A DNA stretch of 15,717 nt from JALYUA01 sp038229875 (GTDB taxonomy: Bacteria; Acidobacteriota; Thermoanaerobaculia; UBA5066; Gp7-AA6). Every line of letters begins with the position of its first letter. Position 1 is the first letter of the stretch. Of this stretch, positions 1-7,774 are shown one piece after another. The notes below the pieces were generated by a model. It had not been told where the DNA came from and ran no database searches. It was given only the letters and a program-made list of their open reading frames with translations. The stretch spans positions 1 through 15,717 of the forward strand of contig JBBROA010000096.1 in assembly GCA_038229875.1 (NCBI GenBank). Reading direction: 5' to 3'. The position numbers and the translations under genes are program-made.

Positions 1-129
1 CATCTCGATCGCGCAGCAGGCCAGGCCGAACTGCATTGGCCAGATGGAGGATCGCCGCGCCCAGTTGATGACGGAGTCGACCGTCGTCGTCAGGACGTTG
101 TCTTCGAATCTGTTGTCGACGAGACCCAT
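1..129 (-). CDS. nuoB: NADH-quinone oxidoreductase subunit B, N-terminal part (runs off left edge)
   Basis: Only the first 43 codons are present, starting at the ATG read on the minus strand from 129. The translation ends in WPMQFGLACCAIEM, the diagnostic NuoB/PSST block. Its adjacent cysteines (residues 38-39) belong to the family's ligand set for terminal iron-sulfur cluster N2, next to the quinone site of complex I. NuoB sits in the peripheral arm at the junction with the membrane arm. The gene follows nuoA after 19 bases on the same strand, which is the standard nuoA-nuoB order, so it is part of a nuo operon continuing to the left. Identification is firm; nothing can be said about the rest of the protein. 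Confidence 0.95.
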   Translation of the reverse strand, partial: MGLVDNRFEDNVLTTTVDSVINWARRSSIWPMQFGLACCAIEM

Positions 130-148
130 GGGACGGTTCGCCCTTCTG

Positions 149-505
149 CTACGCCCAGTCGAGCGCCTGGCGCTTCCAGACGTAGAAATATCCGACGACG
201 AGAATCACCAGAAAAATCACCATTTCGATGAGACCAAAGAGGCCGAGCCGGTGGAAGAGGACGGCCCAGGGGAAAAGAAAGATTGTCTCGACGTCGAACA
301 CAACGAAGAGGACCGCAATCAGAAAATAGCGGACCGAAAAGCGCGTATCGAATGCGAAGGTGGTCGCCGCGATCCCGGACTCGTAAGGCTCGAGCTTGGC
401 GGGGTTCGGGCGGCGCGTCTGGATGGCCCGGGCGAGAAAAATCGTCGCCAGAGGCAGAGCCGCCGCCAGGAGGCCCAGAATCAGAATTGGAAAGTAGTTG
501 GCCAC
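149..505 (-). CDS. nuoA: NADH-quinone oxidoreductase subunit A
   Basis: A 118-aa membrane subunit of complex I, close to the usual family length. Three hydrophobic helices are visible: residues about 4-27, 58-80 and 88-110. The family hallmarks are present: PYESG at 40-44 in the loop after helix 1, and the acidic helix-2 stretch with FDVET (70-74) followed by FPWA. NuoA helps form the junction around the quinone channel. The start is GTG at 503-505, chosen because MANYFP fits the family start and no earlier start lies nearby. There is no Shine-Dalgarno; a TAGAAT hexamer lies 9 bases upstream of the GTG with a TTGATT 16 bases before it. Function is essentially certain; the start is probable. 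Confidence 0.96.
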   Translation of the reverse strand: MANYFPILILGLLAAALPLATIFLARAIQTRRPNPAKLEPYESGIAATTFAFDTRFSVRYFLIAVLFVVFDVETIFLFPWAVLFHRLGLFGLIEMVIFLVILVVGYFYVWKRQALDWA

Positions 506-514
506 TTAAGCGGC

Positions 515-542
515 ATTCTATCGGAGGGAAAAAAGGAATCAA
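515..542 (-). promoter_or_regulatory. Putative sigma70-type promoter of the nuo operon
   Basis: On the minus strand a TTGATT (537-542) and a TAGAAT (515-520) are separated by 16 bases, a good match to bacterial -35 and -10 elements. They lie between the methyltransferase stop (557) and the nuoA GTG (505). Transcription from here would start about 2-3 bases before the GTG, giving a nearly leaderless nuoA mRNA. This suggests nuoA has its own promoter even though the methyltransferase gene lies on the same strand just upstream. Read by eye only. Confidence 0.5.
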
Positions 543-556
543 CCCGCATTCGCGCG

Positions 557-1624
557 CTACTCCGAGGCGGCGAGACCGGGAGACGCGACGCCCCGCGATT
601 GCACGAGCACGGAGATTTCGTCCCCCATTCCTTCGGGATCTACGAGCCGATAGGCGCGCCATCGAGCGGCGTCATCCGGGGTGAAATCGAAGACGCCCGA
701 CTCGACCAGGAAGCGCCCCTGACGGGACACCCCCTCGGTTGTCAGCCCTTCCGACTCGCCCGCCTCAATCAGCAGATCCCAATGCACGTGCGCGGTCAGA
801 TCCACCTGGCCCGGCCTCGACAGGGGATCTCCTCTCCGCAGGCCCGCAAAATGCACGGCGAGGGTGCCGTGGCGCCGCGCGGTCGGATGATAGAGAACGG
901 AGGAGCGATGTCCGTAGTCGAACGTAACGAGCGAGCCGCGGCCGAGAGCGCGCGCGAGGATGCGGTGGAGCGGCGCGGCGCCGAACGAGATCTCGCCCAC
1001 TTGCCCCGCGTCCATCGCGACCCCGTACCGCTCGAGGTGCTCCCGGTACGCGTCCGGAGCGGGAGCCGTCCGCCAGACGAACGCGTCTGCTTCGAAATCA
1101 ACGCGAAGCTCCTGGAGGCCGCGGTTCGAGCCCGTGACCCTCACGACCGGCAGCGCGTCGTACAGCTCGTTCGAGAAGATCCAGCCGCACACGCTTCCTT
1201 CGGGGAGCTCTTTCGGAGAATCGAGCGCCCGGACGGACTTAGAGAACGGCCGCCGCAGGAGCATCTGACGGGCGCGCGCGCTGCGCTCGATCGCCGTGAG
1301 GCGCACCCGGGCGAACACGTCCGGGTAATCGGCTTCGAGCCCGGCCGCGAATTCCTCGAGGAACTTTCCCTCCCCGGCGCCGACCTCGACGAAATCGACG
1401 TCGCCCTCGAAACCGCGCGCCTGCAGAGCGAACCGCCTGGCGAGCGACCGGGCGAACGCCGGCGAGACCCAGGGAGAGGTCACGAAGTCCCCACGGTCGC
1501 CGATCGACGCACCGCGGGAGTAATAGCCCTCCTCCGCGTCGTACAGCGCGGCGGCCATGAAGTCGCGGAACGAAATCGGGCCTTCCCGGGCGATGCGCTC
1601 GCGGAGACGGTCTGTGAGTGACAA
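557..1624 (-). CDS. MidA/NDUFAF7-type SAM-dependent methyltransferase
   Basis: A 355-aa class I SAM methyltransferase of the PF02636 (MidA/NDUFAF7) family. The N-terminal block has the family pattern ISFRDFMAAALYDAEEGYY then IGDRGDFVTSPWVS. SAM motif I is VEVGAGEGKF, and SNELYDALPV, LVTFDYGH and PGQVDLTAHV follow in family order. Mitochondrial NDUFAF7 dimethylates an arginine of the 49-kDa complex I subunit (NuoD homologue) and is needed for assembly; bacterial targets are less well known. Here it sits 51 bases upstream of nuoA on the same strand, which supports a complex I role by inference. The start chosen is TTG at 1622-1624 (MSLTDRLRERI). The frame stays open to 1762, but that longer form would overlap the divergent lipoprotein gene by 110 bases. 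A TATAAT lies 10 bases upstream of the TTG. Confidence 0.88.
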   Translation of the reverse strand: MSLTDRLRERIAREGPISFRDFMAAALYDAEEGYYSRGASIGDRGDFVTSPWVSPAFARSLARRFALQARGFEGDVDFVEVGAGEGKFLEEFAAGLEADYPDVFARVRLTAIERSARARQMLLRRPFSKSVRALDSPKELPEGSVCGWIFSNELYDALPVVRVTGSNRGLQELRVDFEADAFVWRTAPAPDAYREHLERYGVAMDAGQVGEISFGAAPLHRILARALGRGSLVTFDYGHRSSVLYHPTARRHGTLAVHFAGLRRGDPLSRPGQVDLTAHVHWDLLIEAGESEGLTTEGVSRQGRFLVESGVFDFTPDDAARWRAYRLVDPEGMGDEISVLVQSRGVASPGLAASE

Positions 1625-1634
1625 GGGACTCTTG

Positions 1635-1642
1635 ATTATATT
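1635..1642. promoter_or_regulatory. Overlapping divergent -10 hexamers
   Basis: The AT-rich core of the 28-base gap contains TATAAT on the minus strand (1635-1640) and TATATT on the plus strand (1637-1642). Each lies exactly 10 bases before its gene: the methyltransferase TTG at 1624 and the lipoprotein ATG at 1653. No convincing -35 element is seen for either direction. If both are used, they share DNA and should exclude one another. The TATAAT is a perfect consensus hexamer in a G+C-rich background, which argues against chance. Confidence 0.45.
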
Positions 1643-1652
1643 TTCCGCCGCG

Positions 1653-3926
1653 ATGCAAAGATGTCCGGCGGCCGCCCGCGCGATTCTGGTGCCGGCTATC
1701 GTCCTCGCCCTCACCCTCGCCGCAGCGGCCTGCACGTCGCGCCGCAGCGGGCCTCTGCCCACGCTGGAGGACTACTCGGACGGCGTTTCGGGCTGGGCGG
1801 CCGATTTTCTCGAAGACTGGAAGGCTGAAGGCTCAAACGCCGGCCTGTACGCGCCGGATTTTGCCTGGAAGGGGGCTCTGCCCGGCGAGTTCCTCGTCGC
1901 GGCGGCCTCCCGCCCTCCCCTGACGATCGGGATCTTTCGCGCGGCGGCTCCGCCTTCCTCGTCGCCGATTTCCGTCGGAAGCGGCCCGCTTCGCGGGAGC
2001 CTGCGGGAGGCCCGCTCCCGATTCTCGCGGCTCGGACGGACCGAATCGATCGTCTTCGACTTTCGCCGGCATGGCGGCGCGCGCGAGATCGTCCTCGGGG
2101 TCCTTCTGACCGGTACGGGAACGGGGGGCGAGTTGCGCCAGGAGGGCGGCAAGCTGCGACTTCGACTCGTTCGCGAAGGATCCGCCGGCCGCTGGCGGGC
2201 CGTCGCCGGCTCCGTGTCGGAGTGGATGATCGCGTCCGCGAGCGAGCCCCTGTTCGAGGAGCGCGCCGCCGCGGCGGGCCTCACGCGCGTTCACCGCGCG
2301 TACCTTCCGAACGCCGCGCGGAACATTCCGATCCCCGGAGAGCACATGCCTCCGGGCGCCGCGGTGCTCGACTTCGACGGCGACGGCCGCGACGACCTCT
2401 TCGTCGCGAGCGGGGACGGCAACCGCCTCTACAGAAACCTCGGCGACGGCCGCTTCGAAGACGTCGCCGCGAAGGCCGGAGTTTCGGGGCAGAAGGGGGA
2501 GGCGGCCGGGGCGCTCTCGTTCGACTTCGACAACGACGGGCTCCCGGACCTTTACGTCACATACATCGAGGCTCCGAATCTGCTGTTTCGAAATCTCGGC
2601 AACGGAACGTTCGAGGAGGTCGGGAAAAAAGCGGGCGTCGCACTCCTGGACTACAGCAGCTCGGCCGCCGCCCTCGACTACGACCGCGACGGCCTGCCGG
2701 ATCTCTACGTGCTCGTCTACGGCCCGAGGGACCGCGGCCCGAACGTCCAGGCGAACAACGCGCCGCCGAACCATCTCTTCCACAACAACGGCGACGGCAC
2801 CTTCACCGACGTCACGAAAGCCTCGCGCACGGGAGACACGGGGTGGGCGCTCGCGCTCGAATGCGCCGATCTCGACGGCGACGGATGGCCGGACATCTAC
2901 GTCGCGAACGATTTCGGAAACAACAGCTATCTGCACAACGAGGGGAACGGCACGTTTACGAACCGGGCGGGCCGCGCGGGGCTCCTGGACCCGGGCTTCG
3001 GCATGGGAGTCGCGATCGACGACGTCGAAGGCAAAGGACGGCTCGACCTCTACGTCTCGAACTACTCGTTCCCGATGAACTGGTTCCTGAAAGACCCGCG
3101 CTTTCCGATGCCGGAGTTTCCCTACTCGCTGGGGCGCCCGCTCGTGTGGCGGCGCCTGACGACGCTCTCGCGCGGGTCGTCTCTCTTCCGCAAACGGGCA
3201 AACGGCACTTTCGAGCGCCTGGACGAAGCCGGCGTCTCCGACACCTCGTGGTCGTGGGGCTGCGTGTTCATCGACGCGGACATGGACGGGCGGCCCGATC
3301 TCTTCGTCGTCAACGGCATGGTGACGGGGAAGAACGCGCGGGAGCACGAGATCGACTTCTGGAACACGATGAGCGCCGAATACAAGAAGTTCGAGAAAGG
3401 CATTCCGACGGCGGACTTCGGGGACGACTCGCTGTGGGGCCACCCGCCGAAGCGTTTTTACCGCAACCTGGACGGGCGCCATTTCGCGGAGCTCGCGGCG
3501 ATCACCGGCCTCGAATCCGACGCGAACCAGCGCGGCCTGGTGCTGCTCGACGTGGACGGCGACGGCGCTCCGGATCTCTTCGCGACGGGGTTCCTTCAGC
3601 CGCCTTCGCTCTGGGTCAACCGGAATCCCTCGCGCGCCCATGCGCTCGTCGTCACGGTCCAGGGAGACCCGGCGGGACCCGGTCCCTACAAATCGACGCG
3701 GGAAGGTCTCGGCGCGCTGGTGACTGTCGAGGCCGGCGGTCTGAAGCGTACCCAGGTCGTCGCCGCCGGGTCTTCCTTCCTTTCGTCGAGCGCGAGGGCG
3801 CTGTATTACGGGCTGGGAGACGCGGCCCGGGCGGACCTCGTCACGATTCTCTGGCCCTCCGGTCGGAAAGCAGAGCGGCGGGACGTGCCCGCGGGCCGGC
3901 TCCTGCTGCGGGAGTCGGACCGGTAG
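1653..3926 (+). CDS. CRTAC1-type FG-GAP/VCBS repeat lipoprotein with C-terminal ASPIC/UnbV domain
   Basis: A 757-aa exported protein. Residues 1-27 form a lipoprotein signal: an Arg-containing start, a hydrophobic stretch and LAAAAC with the lipid-attachment Cys at 27. Residues about 220-650 are FG-GAP/VCBS beta-propeller repeats with calcium-binding-like Asp motifs: DFDGDGRDD (240), DFDNDGLPD (291), DYDRDGLPD (342), DLDGDGWPD (406), DADMDGRPD (541) and DVDGDGAPD (633). The C-terminus (about 684-755) matches ASPIC/UnbV, with REGLGALV, AGSSFLSS, YYGLGDA and ILWPSG. Residues 28-215 are an N-terminal region I do not recognise. Such proteins are envelope-anchored or secreted and thought to bind partners or carbohydrate, but specific roles are mostly unknown. 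The ATG at 1653 is chosen because it gives the signal peptide and avoids overlap with the divergent gene. Confidence 0.9.
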   Translation: MQRCPAAARAILVPAIVLALTLAAAACTSRRSGPLPTLEDYSDGVSGWAADFLEDWKAEGSNAGLYAPDFAWKGALPGEFLVAAASRPPLTIGIFRAAAPPSSSPISVGSGPLRGSLREARSRFSRLGRTESIVFDFRRHGGAREIVLGVLLTGTGTGGELRQEGGKLRLRLVREGSAGRWRAVAGSVSEWMIASASEPLFEERAAAAGLTRVHRAYLPNAARNIPIPGEHMPPGAAVLDFDGDGRDDLFVASGDGNRLYRNLGDGRFEDVAAKAGVSGQKGEAAGALSFDFDNDGLPDLYVTYIEAPNLLFRNLGNGTFEEVGKKAGVALLDYSSSAAALDYDRDGLPDLYVLVYGPRDRGPNVQANNAPPNHLFHNNGDGTFTDVTKASRTGDTGWALALECADLDGDGWPDIYVANDFGNNSYLHNEGNGTFTNRAGRAGLLDPGFGMGVAIDDVEGKGRLDLYVSNYSFPMNWFLKDPRFPMPEFPYSLGRPLVWRRLTTLSRGSSLFRKRANGTFERLDEAGVSDTSWSWGCVFIDADMDGRPDLFVVNGMVTGKNAREHEIDFWNTMSAEYKKFEKGIPTADFGDDSLWGHPPKRFYRNLDGRHFAELAAITGLESDANQRGLVLLDVDGDGAPDLFATGFLQPPSLWVNRNPSRAHALVVTVQGDPAGPGPYKSTREGLGALVTVEAGGLKRTQVVAAGSSFLSSSARALYYGLGDAARADLVTILWPSGRKAERRDVPAGRLLLRESDR

Positions 3927-3995
3927 ACGGCAGACAGGTAGACCAGTAGTCCCTGAGTCGCCAAAAAAACGGCCGCGTGGGATAGCCTTCCGCGC

Positions 3996-5144
3996 GTGAA
4001 CCCGCGCGCGCTCATCGCCGGTGTCGCTGTCGCGACCGGTCTCGCCCTCCTCGTGCTCGCCGGCTCTTCGTGCGGACCGCGGGTGGTCGTCGCGCGGCTC
4101 GCTTCGCCCACTCCGGGCGCCGCCGCCGCCGCCGTGCCGACTCTGACGCCGATGCCGCGCACCGCCGTCCCCGTCCCTGCGGAGAAGACGCCGACTCCCG
4201 TGGCCCCGACTCCCTCTGCTGCGGCCTCAGCCTCGACGCGGGTTCCGACTCCCGCGGCGCGGCGGCCCGGCGCGCCGACGCCGGCCGCCACTGAGGCGCA
4301 AGCTCCCCTTCCGCCCCCGACGGTCACCTCCGCGCCCCGCCCGACCTCCGCCCCGGCACCGACGATCGCCGCGACGAGACCCGCGCCGGCCGCCCGGAGC
4401 ACGGCGACGCAGGCGACCGCCGTCCCGGAACCCGTGGCCGTGGCCGTGCCGACGTTCGCGGCTCCGACACCGCGCCCGAGTCCCGTCCCGACCCCTATCC
4501 CGGCCACTGTCGTCGCTCCGATCTCCGCGCCGACCGCCCGGCCGGCGGCACGCGCCGCCGCGGCCGCGGTTCCGACAGCCATCGCGCCCGTCCCGACTCC
4601 GAGTCCGGCGGCCACCCCGGTGCGCGTTTCGACGCCCGCTCCGGCGCGTCCGACTCCCCCGCCCACTTCGCCGCCCGCGCCCGCTCCGACGCGTGCGATC
4701 ACTGCCGTGGTCGAGCTCCGTCCCACTCCTCCGCCGACGCGCGATCCCGGGGCCCCGAGCGCGGCTTCGGCCGAGCCCGCGGCGACACCGGTTCCGACGC
4801 CATCGCTCTCATCGCCGCTTCCCGGCAACTGGGTCTTCCGAGCGCGATCGGCGGACCGCGAGATCGGCGGCAGCCTGCGGTTCTTCAATCAGCGGGGCGT
4901 GCTCGCCGGAGCCTACGTGGCCCCGAGCGGCCGCGAAACGCCGCTGACCGACGTGAACGTCCAGGGGGTAAAGATCTCATTCGGAATTCCCGGAGCGGTC
5001 GGCACCTGGCAGCTCATCGGCGTGATGTCCGGCGACCGCATCAACGGGACGTTCGAGACGATCTCGGGAGTCGTGCCGTGGACCGCGATCCGAGGCGCGG
5101 CCGTGGCGGCCCCCGGTCCCGCGTCTTCTCCCACTCCCCGATAG
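3996..5144 (+). CDS. Pro/Thr/Ala-rich exported protein with C-terminal beta-rich domain
   Basis: A 382-aa protein of unknown function, starting at GTG 3996. Residues 1-27 look like a signal peptide: MNPR, a hydrophobic run, then LAGSSC. The Cys could be lipidated, but GSSC is a poor lipobox. Residues about 35-270 are low complexity, dominated by Pro, Thr, Ala and Val with repeated PTP, PAPT and VPTP units, as in extended linkers that hold a domain away from a membrane or wall. Residues about 274-370 form a compact domain starting LPGNWVF, with alternating beta-like stretches (GGSLRFF, GVLAGAYV, PLTDVNVQGVKISFGIP, GTWQLIGVMSGDRINGTF). It resembles the small GxW/GxLxG beta-barrel domains common in Acidobacteriota and Bacteroidota exported proteins; that likeness is from memory. 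It follows the FG-GAP lipoprotein after 69 bases, so the two may share an envelope setting. Confidence 0.8.
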   Translation: MNPRALIAGVAVATGLALLVLAGSSCGPRVVVARLASPTPGAAAAAVPTLTPMPRTAVPVPAEKTPTPVAPTPSAAASASTRVPTPAARRPGAPTPAATEAQAPLPPPTVTSAPRPTSAPAPTIAATRPAPAARSTATQATAVPEPVAVAVPTFAAPTPRPSPVPTPIPATVVAPISAPTARPAARAAAAAVPTAIAPVPTPSPAATPVRVSTPAPARPTPPPTSPPAPAPTRAITAVVELRPTPPPTRDPGAPSAASAEPAATPVPTPSLSSPLPGNWVFRARSADREIGGSLRFFNQRGVLAGAYVAPSGRETPLTDVNVQGVKISFGIPGAVGTWQLIGVMSGDRINGTFETISGVVPWTAIRGAAVAAPGPASSPTPR

Positions 5145-5186
5145 CGCAAAGCGCCTCACACCGACGGTTCACGACGTCGCCCAGGC

Positions 5187-5219
5187 GAGGGCCCCCGGCG
5201 GAGCCCCCGGGGGGCCCCT
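5187..5219. terminator. GC-rich hairpin between convergent genes
   Basis: An inverted repeat with left arm GGGCCCCCGG and right arm CCGGGGGGCCC (one bulge), around a loop near 5199-5207, lies between the plus-strand gene ending at 5144 and the minus-strand gene ending at 5218. It immediately follows the minus-strand stop codon. There is no T-tract on either strand, so it is not a classic intrinsic terminator. It may block read-through or protect 3' ends for both converging units. Confidence 0.45.
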
Positions 5220-5460
5220 ACCGCATCGGGACGCCCTGAAGCCACCAGATCTCGAAGAGCACCGAGACGATCGTGACGAAGATCCCGACCACCGCGATCC
5301 CCGCGGCGACGAGCTCGACCCGCGGCTCGGAGGGCGAGCTCCGGAATCGACGCTCCAGCCACGCGCGCGTTTGCGCCGGCCTCATGGATCCGAAGCTTCC
5401 CGCGATCGACAGCAACAGGCCGAAAGCCAGAGCGAGAGGGATCGCGACGCCCCGGGTCAA
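5218..5460 (-). CDS. Small two-helix membrane protein, hypothetical
   Basis: An 80-aa protein with two hydrophobic helices (about residues 5-25 and 50-74), joined by a basic, polar loop containing RAWLERRFRSSPSEP. The shape resembles small DUF6199-type membrane proteins, but I do not claim membership. The start used is TTG (5458-5460); no ATG or GTG lies upstream in frame before the end of maeB. Upstream in-frame sequence (AAFWGPLEL) also looks protein-like, so the true start is uncertain. It lies 43 bases after maeB on the same strand and is probably the last gene of the proS-maeB unit. No function can be assigned. Confidence 0.6.
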   Translation of the reverse strand: MTRGVAIPLALAFGLLLSIAGSFGSMRPAQTRAWLERRFRSSPSEPRVELVAAGIAVVGIFVTIVSVLFEIWWLQGVPMR

Positions 5461-5503
5461 TTCGAGCGGCCCCCAGAAGGCGGCGCGTTCGTGACGTTGC
5501 GCA

Positions 5504-7774
5504 CTATTTCGCCGCCGCCGCTTCCTTCTCCTGAGCGTCGACGACGGCGATCGCCGCCATGTTGACGATATCGGCGACCTCGACCCCGCGCTGGAGGACG
5601 TGCACCGACTTCTTCATTCCGAGCAGGATGGGACCGATCGCCTCGGCGCCCGCGAGGCGCCAGACGAGCTTGTAGGCGGCGTTCGCGGACTGGAGGTCCG
5701 GAAAAATCAGCACGTTCGGGCGGCGCACCGTGGCCCACGGGTAGTCGGCCTCCAGCATCTCCGGGACGACCGCCGTGTCGGCCTGCATCTCGCCGTCGAT
5801 CGCGATGTCCGGGCGGGTCCGCTTGACGATCTCGACGGCGCGCTTCACCTTGAGCGCTCCCTCGTGCTGATTGGATCCGAAGTTCGAGAAGGCGATCATG
5901 GCGACGCGCGGCTCGATGTCGAAGCGGCGGACGGCGTCGGCGGTTAACGACGCGATCTCGGCGAGGTCCTCCGCGGAAGGATCGATGTTGACGGTCGTGT
6001 CCGCGAAGAAGAAGCTGCGGTCCTTCAGAACCAGGATGTACAGCCCGGAGACTCGGGTGACGCCGGGGGCCGTCCCGACGATCTGCAGCGCCGGCCGGAT
6101 CGTGTCCGGGTAGTACTGCGTGAGGCCCGAGATCACGCCGTCCGCCTCGCCCGCGTCGAGCATGAGCGGCCCGAAATAGTTCCGGACGCGCGCGAGCTTC
6201 GTCGCGTCCTCGCCCGTCACACCCGAACGGCGGCGCAGCTCCTCGAGCCGCTTCGCGTAGCCGGGCAGACGATCCGAGGTCTCCGTGTGGATGAAGTCGA
6301 TCTTGTCCATCGGGAGCTGCAGGTCCCGCGCGGTCTTTTCGATGTGCGCCTCGCGCGCGAGCAGGATCGGGCGGCAGATGCCCTCTTCCGCCAGGATCTT
6401 CGCGGCGCGGAGGATCTTGGGGTGCTCGCCTTCCGGAAAGACGATCCGCTTCGGGTTCGCGCGCGCCTTCTGAATGACGATGTTCACCACCTCCCGCGAA
6501 CGGGAAATCATCGCTTCGAGCCGCCGCAAGTAAGCCGCCATGTCGGTGATCGGCTTTCGCGCGACGCCGGACAGCATCGCCGCCTCGGCCACCGCCGGGG
6601 CAACCCAGAGCAGGACGCGATGGTCGAACGGCTTCGGGATGAGGTACTCGCGGCCGAAGCGGAAGCTCTCGCCGCCGTAGGCCTTCGAGACCGAGTCCGG
6701 GACGTCCATGCGGGCCAGCGCGGCGAGCGCTTTCGACGCGGCCTTCTTCATCTCCTCGTTGATGACGGTCGCGGCCACGTCGAGCGCGCCGCGGAAGATG
6801 AACGGGAAGCCGAGCACGTTGTTGACCTGGTTCGGATAGTCGCTGCGGCCCGTCGCCATGATCACGTCGGGCCGGGCGGCGCGCGCCTCTTCGGGCGTGA
6901 TCTCGGGCTCCGGGTTCGCCAGCGCGAACACGATCGGGTCCCGGGCCATCGCCTTCAGCATCTCGCCGGTGACGATCCCCTTGGTCGAGAGCCCCACGAA
7001 AACGTCCGCGCCGACGAGCGCGTCCTGAAGCGTCCGTTCGGAGGTTTCCACCGCGAACTGCGCCTTGTACTTGTTCATGTCCCCGGAGCGGCCGGCGTAG
7101 ATGACGCCCGCTTTGTCCACCATGCGCAGGTTTTGGGGCCGAACCCCGTAGGAGAGGTACAGCTTCGCGCACGCAATTGCCGACGCTCCCGCCCCGACGA
7201 ACACCACCTTCGCGTCCTCGATCTTCTTGCCGGCGATCTCGAGGCCGTTCAAGAGCGCCGCCGCGGTAATGATCGCGGTCCCGTGCTGGTCATCGTGGAA
7301 GACGGGAATGTCGAGCCGCTTGCGGAGCTCCTCTTCGATCTCGAAGCATTCGGGCGACCTGATGTCCTCGAGGTTGATCCCGCCGAACGTCGGCGCAATC
7401 CGCGCGACGGTGTCGATGAACGCCTTCGGGTCCAGCTCGTCCACCTCGATGTCGAAGACGTCGATATCGGCGAAGCGTTTGAAGAGAATGCCCTTCCCTT
7501 CCATGACCGGTTTCGAGGCGAGCGCGCCGATGTTGCCGAGGCCGAGCACCGCCGTGCCGTTCGAGATCACCCCGACGAGGTTCCCCTTCGCCGTGTACTC
7601 GTAGACGAGCTCGGGGTCTCGCGCGATCTCGAGGCAGGGGATGGCGACGCCGGGGCTGTACGCGAGCGAAAGATCTTCCTGCGTCACGCACGGCTTGGTG
7701 GGGACGACCTCGATCTTCCCCTTGCGGCTGCGCCGGTGGTATTCGAGCGCTTCTTCCGCCGTTGTCTTTCTCAT
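5504..7774 (-). CDS. maeB: NADP-dependent malic enzyme with C-terminal phosphotransacetylase-like domain (MaeB type)
   Basis: A 756-aa hybrid malic enzyme, the normal length for the MaeB type. It decarboxylates malate to pyruvate with reduction of NADP. The N-terminal malic domain has LAYSPGVA with the catalytic-type Tyr39, KPVMEGKGILFKRF with Lys94, and the metal-site stretch PVFHDDQHGTAI. The NAD(P)-binding domain carries VVFVGAGASAIACAKL. From about residue 440 (RIVFPEGEHPKILRAA) to the end is a phosphate acetyltransferase-like domain, with SNFGSNQHEGALKVKRAVE and PNVLIFPDLQSANAAYKL. In known hybrid enzymes this domain is not catalytic but is needed for oligomerisation and acetyl-CoA inhibition. 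The ATG start overlaps the proS stop as ATGA, pointing to coupled translation. Cofactor preference is taken from the family. Confidence 0.96.
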   Translation of the reverse strand: MRKTTAEEALEYHRRSRKGKIEVVPTKPCVTQEDLSLAYSPGVAIPCLEIARDPELVYEYTAKGNLVGVISNGTAVLGLGNIGALASKPVMEGKGILFKRFADIDVFDIEVDELDPKAFIDTVARIAPTFGGINLEDIRSPECFEIEEELRKRLDIPVFHDDQHGTAIITAAALLNGLEIAGKKIEDAKVVFVGAGASAIACAKLYLSYGVRPQNLRMVDKAGVIYAGRSGDMNKYKAQFAVETSERTLQDALVGADVFVGLSTKGIVTGEMLKAMARDPIVFALANPEPEITPEEARAARPDVIMATGRSDYPNQVNNVLGFPFIFRGALDVAATVINEEMKKAASKALAALARMDVPDSVSKAYGGESFRFGREYLIPKPFDHRVLLWVAPAVAEAAMLSGVARKPITDMAAYLRRLEAMISRSREVVNIVIQKARANPKRIVFPEGEHPKILRAAKILAEEGICRPILLAREAHIEKTARDLQLPMDKIDFIHTETSDRLPGYAKRLEELRRRSGVTGEDATKLARVRNYFGPLMLDAGEADGVISGLTQYYPDTIRPALQIVGTAPGVTRVSGLYILVLKDRSFFFADTTVNIDPSAEDLAEIASLTADAVRRFDIEPRVAMIAFSNFGSNQHEGALKVKRAVEIVKRTRPDIAIDGEMQADTAVVPEMLEADYPWATVRRPNVLIFPDLQSANAAYKLVWRLAGAEAIGPILLGMKKSVHVLQRGVEVADIVNMAAIAVVDAQEKEAAAAK

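Noticed and set aside
543..556. Possible intrinsic terminator after the methyltransferase gene (weak GAAT/ATTC stem before a CTTTTTTC run)
   Set aside because: The stem is only 4-5 bp and the T-run falls inside the spacer of the better-supported nuo promoter.
44..1621. Long plus-strand frame (525 codons) across the nuoA and methyltransferase genes
   Set aside because: Antisense to two recognised genes; Arg/Glu/Gly-rich translation with no domain; typical shadow frame in G+C-rich DNA.
1625..1762. 46-residue N-terminal extension of the methyltransferase
   Set aside because: It would overlap the divergent lipoprotein gene including its signal peptide, is Arg/Ala-rich, and is not part of the family fold.
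1833..3641. Minus-strand frame of 602 codons and plus-strand frame 2222-3949 over the FG-GAP gene
   Set aside because: Arg/Val/Glu-rich translations generated by the repeated Asp/Gly codons of the real gene; no independent signals.
3924..3960. Short GGTAGAC-like direct repeats after the FG-GAP lipoprotein gene
   Set aside because: Only two imperfect units; too short to distinguish from chance, though similar in flavour to the heptad array at 11554-11588.
3806..4888. Minus-strand frame of 360 codons, very rich in Gly, Ala and Val
   Set aside because: Looks like an elastin-like protein but is the complement of the Pro/Thr/Ala linker; starts and composition follow from that gene.
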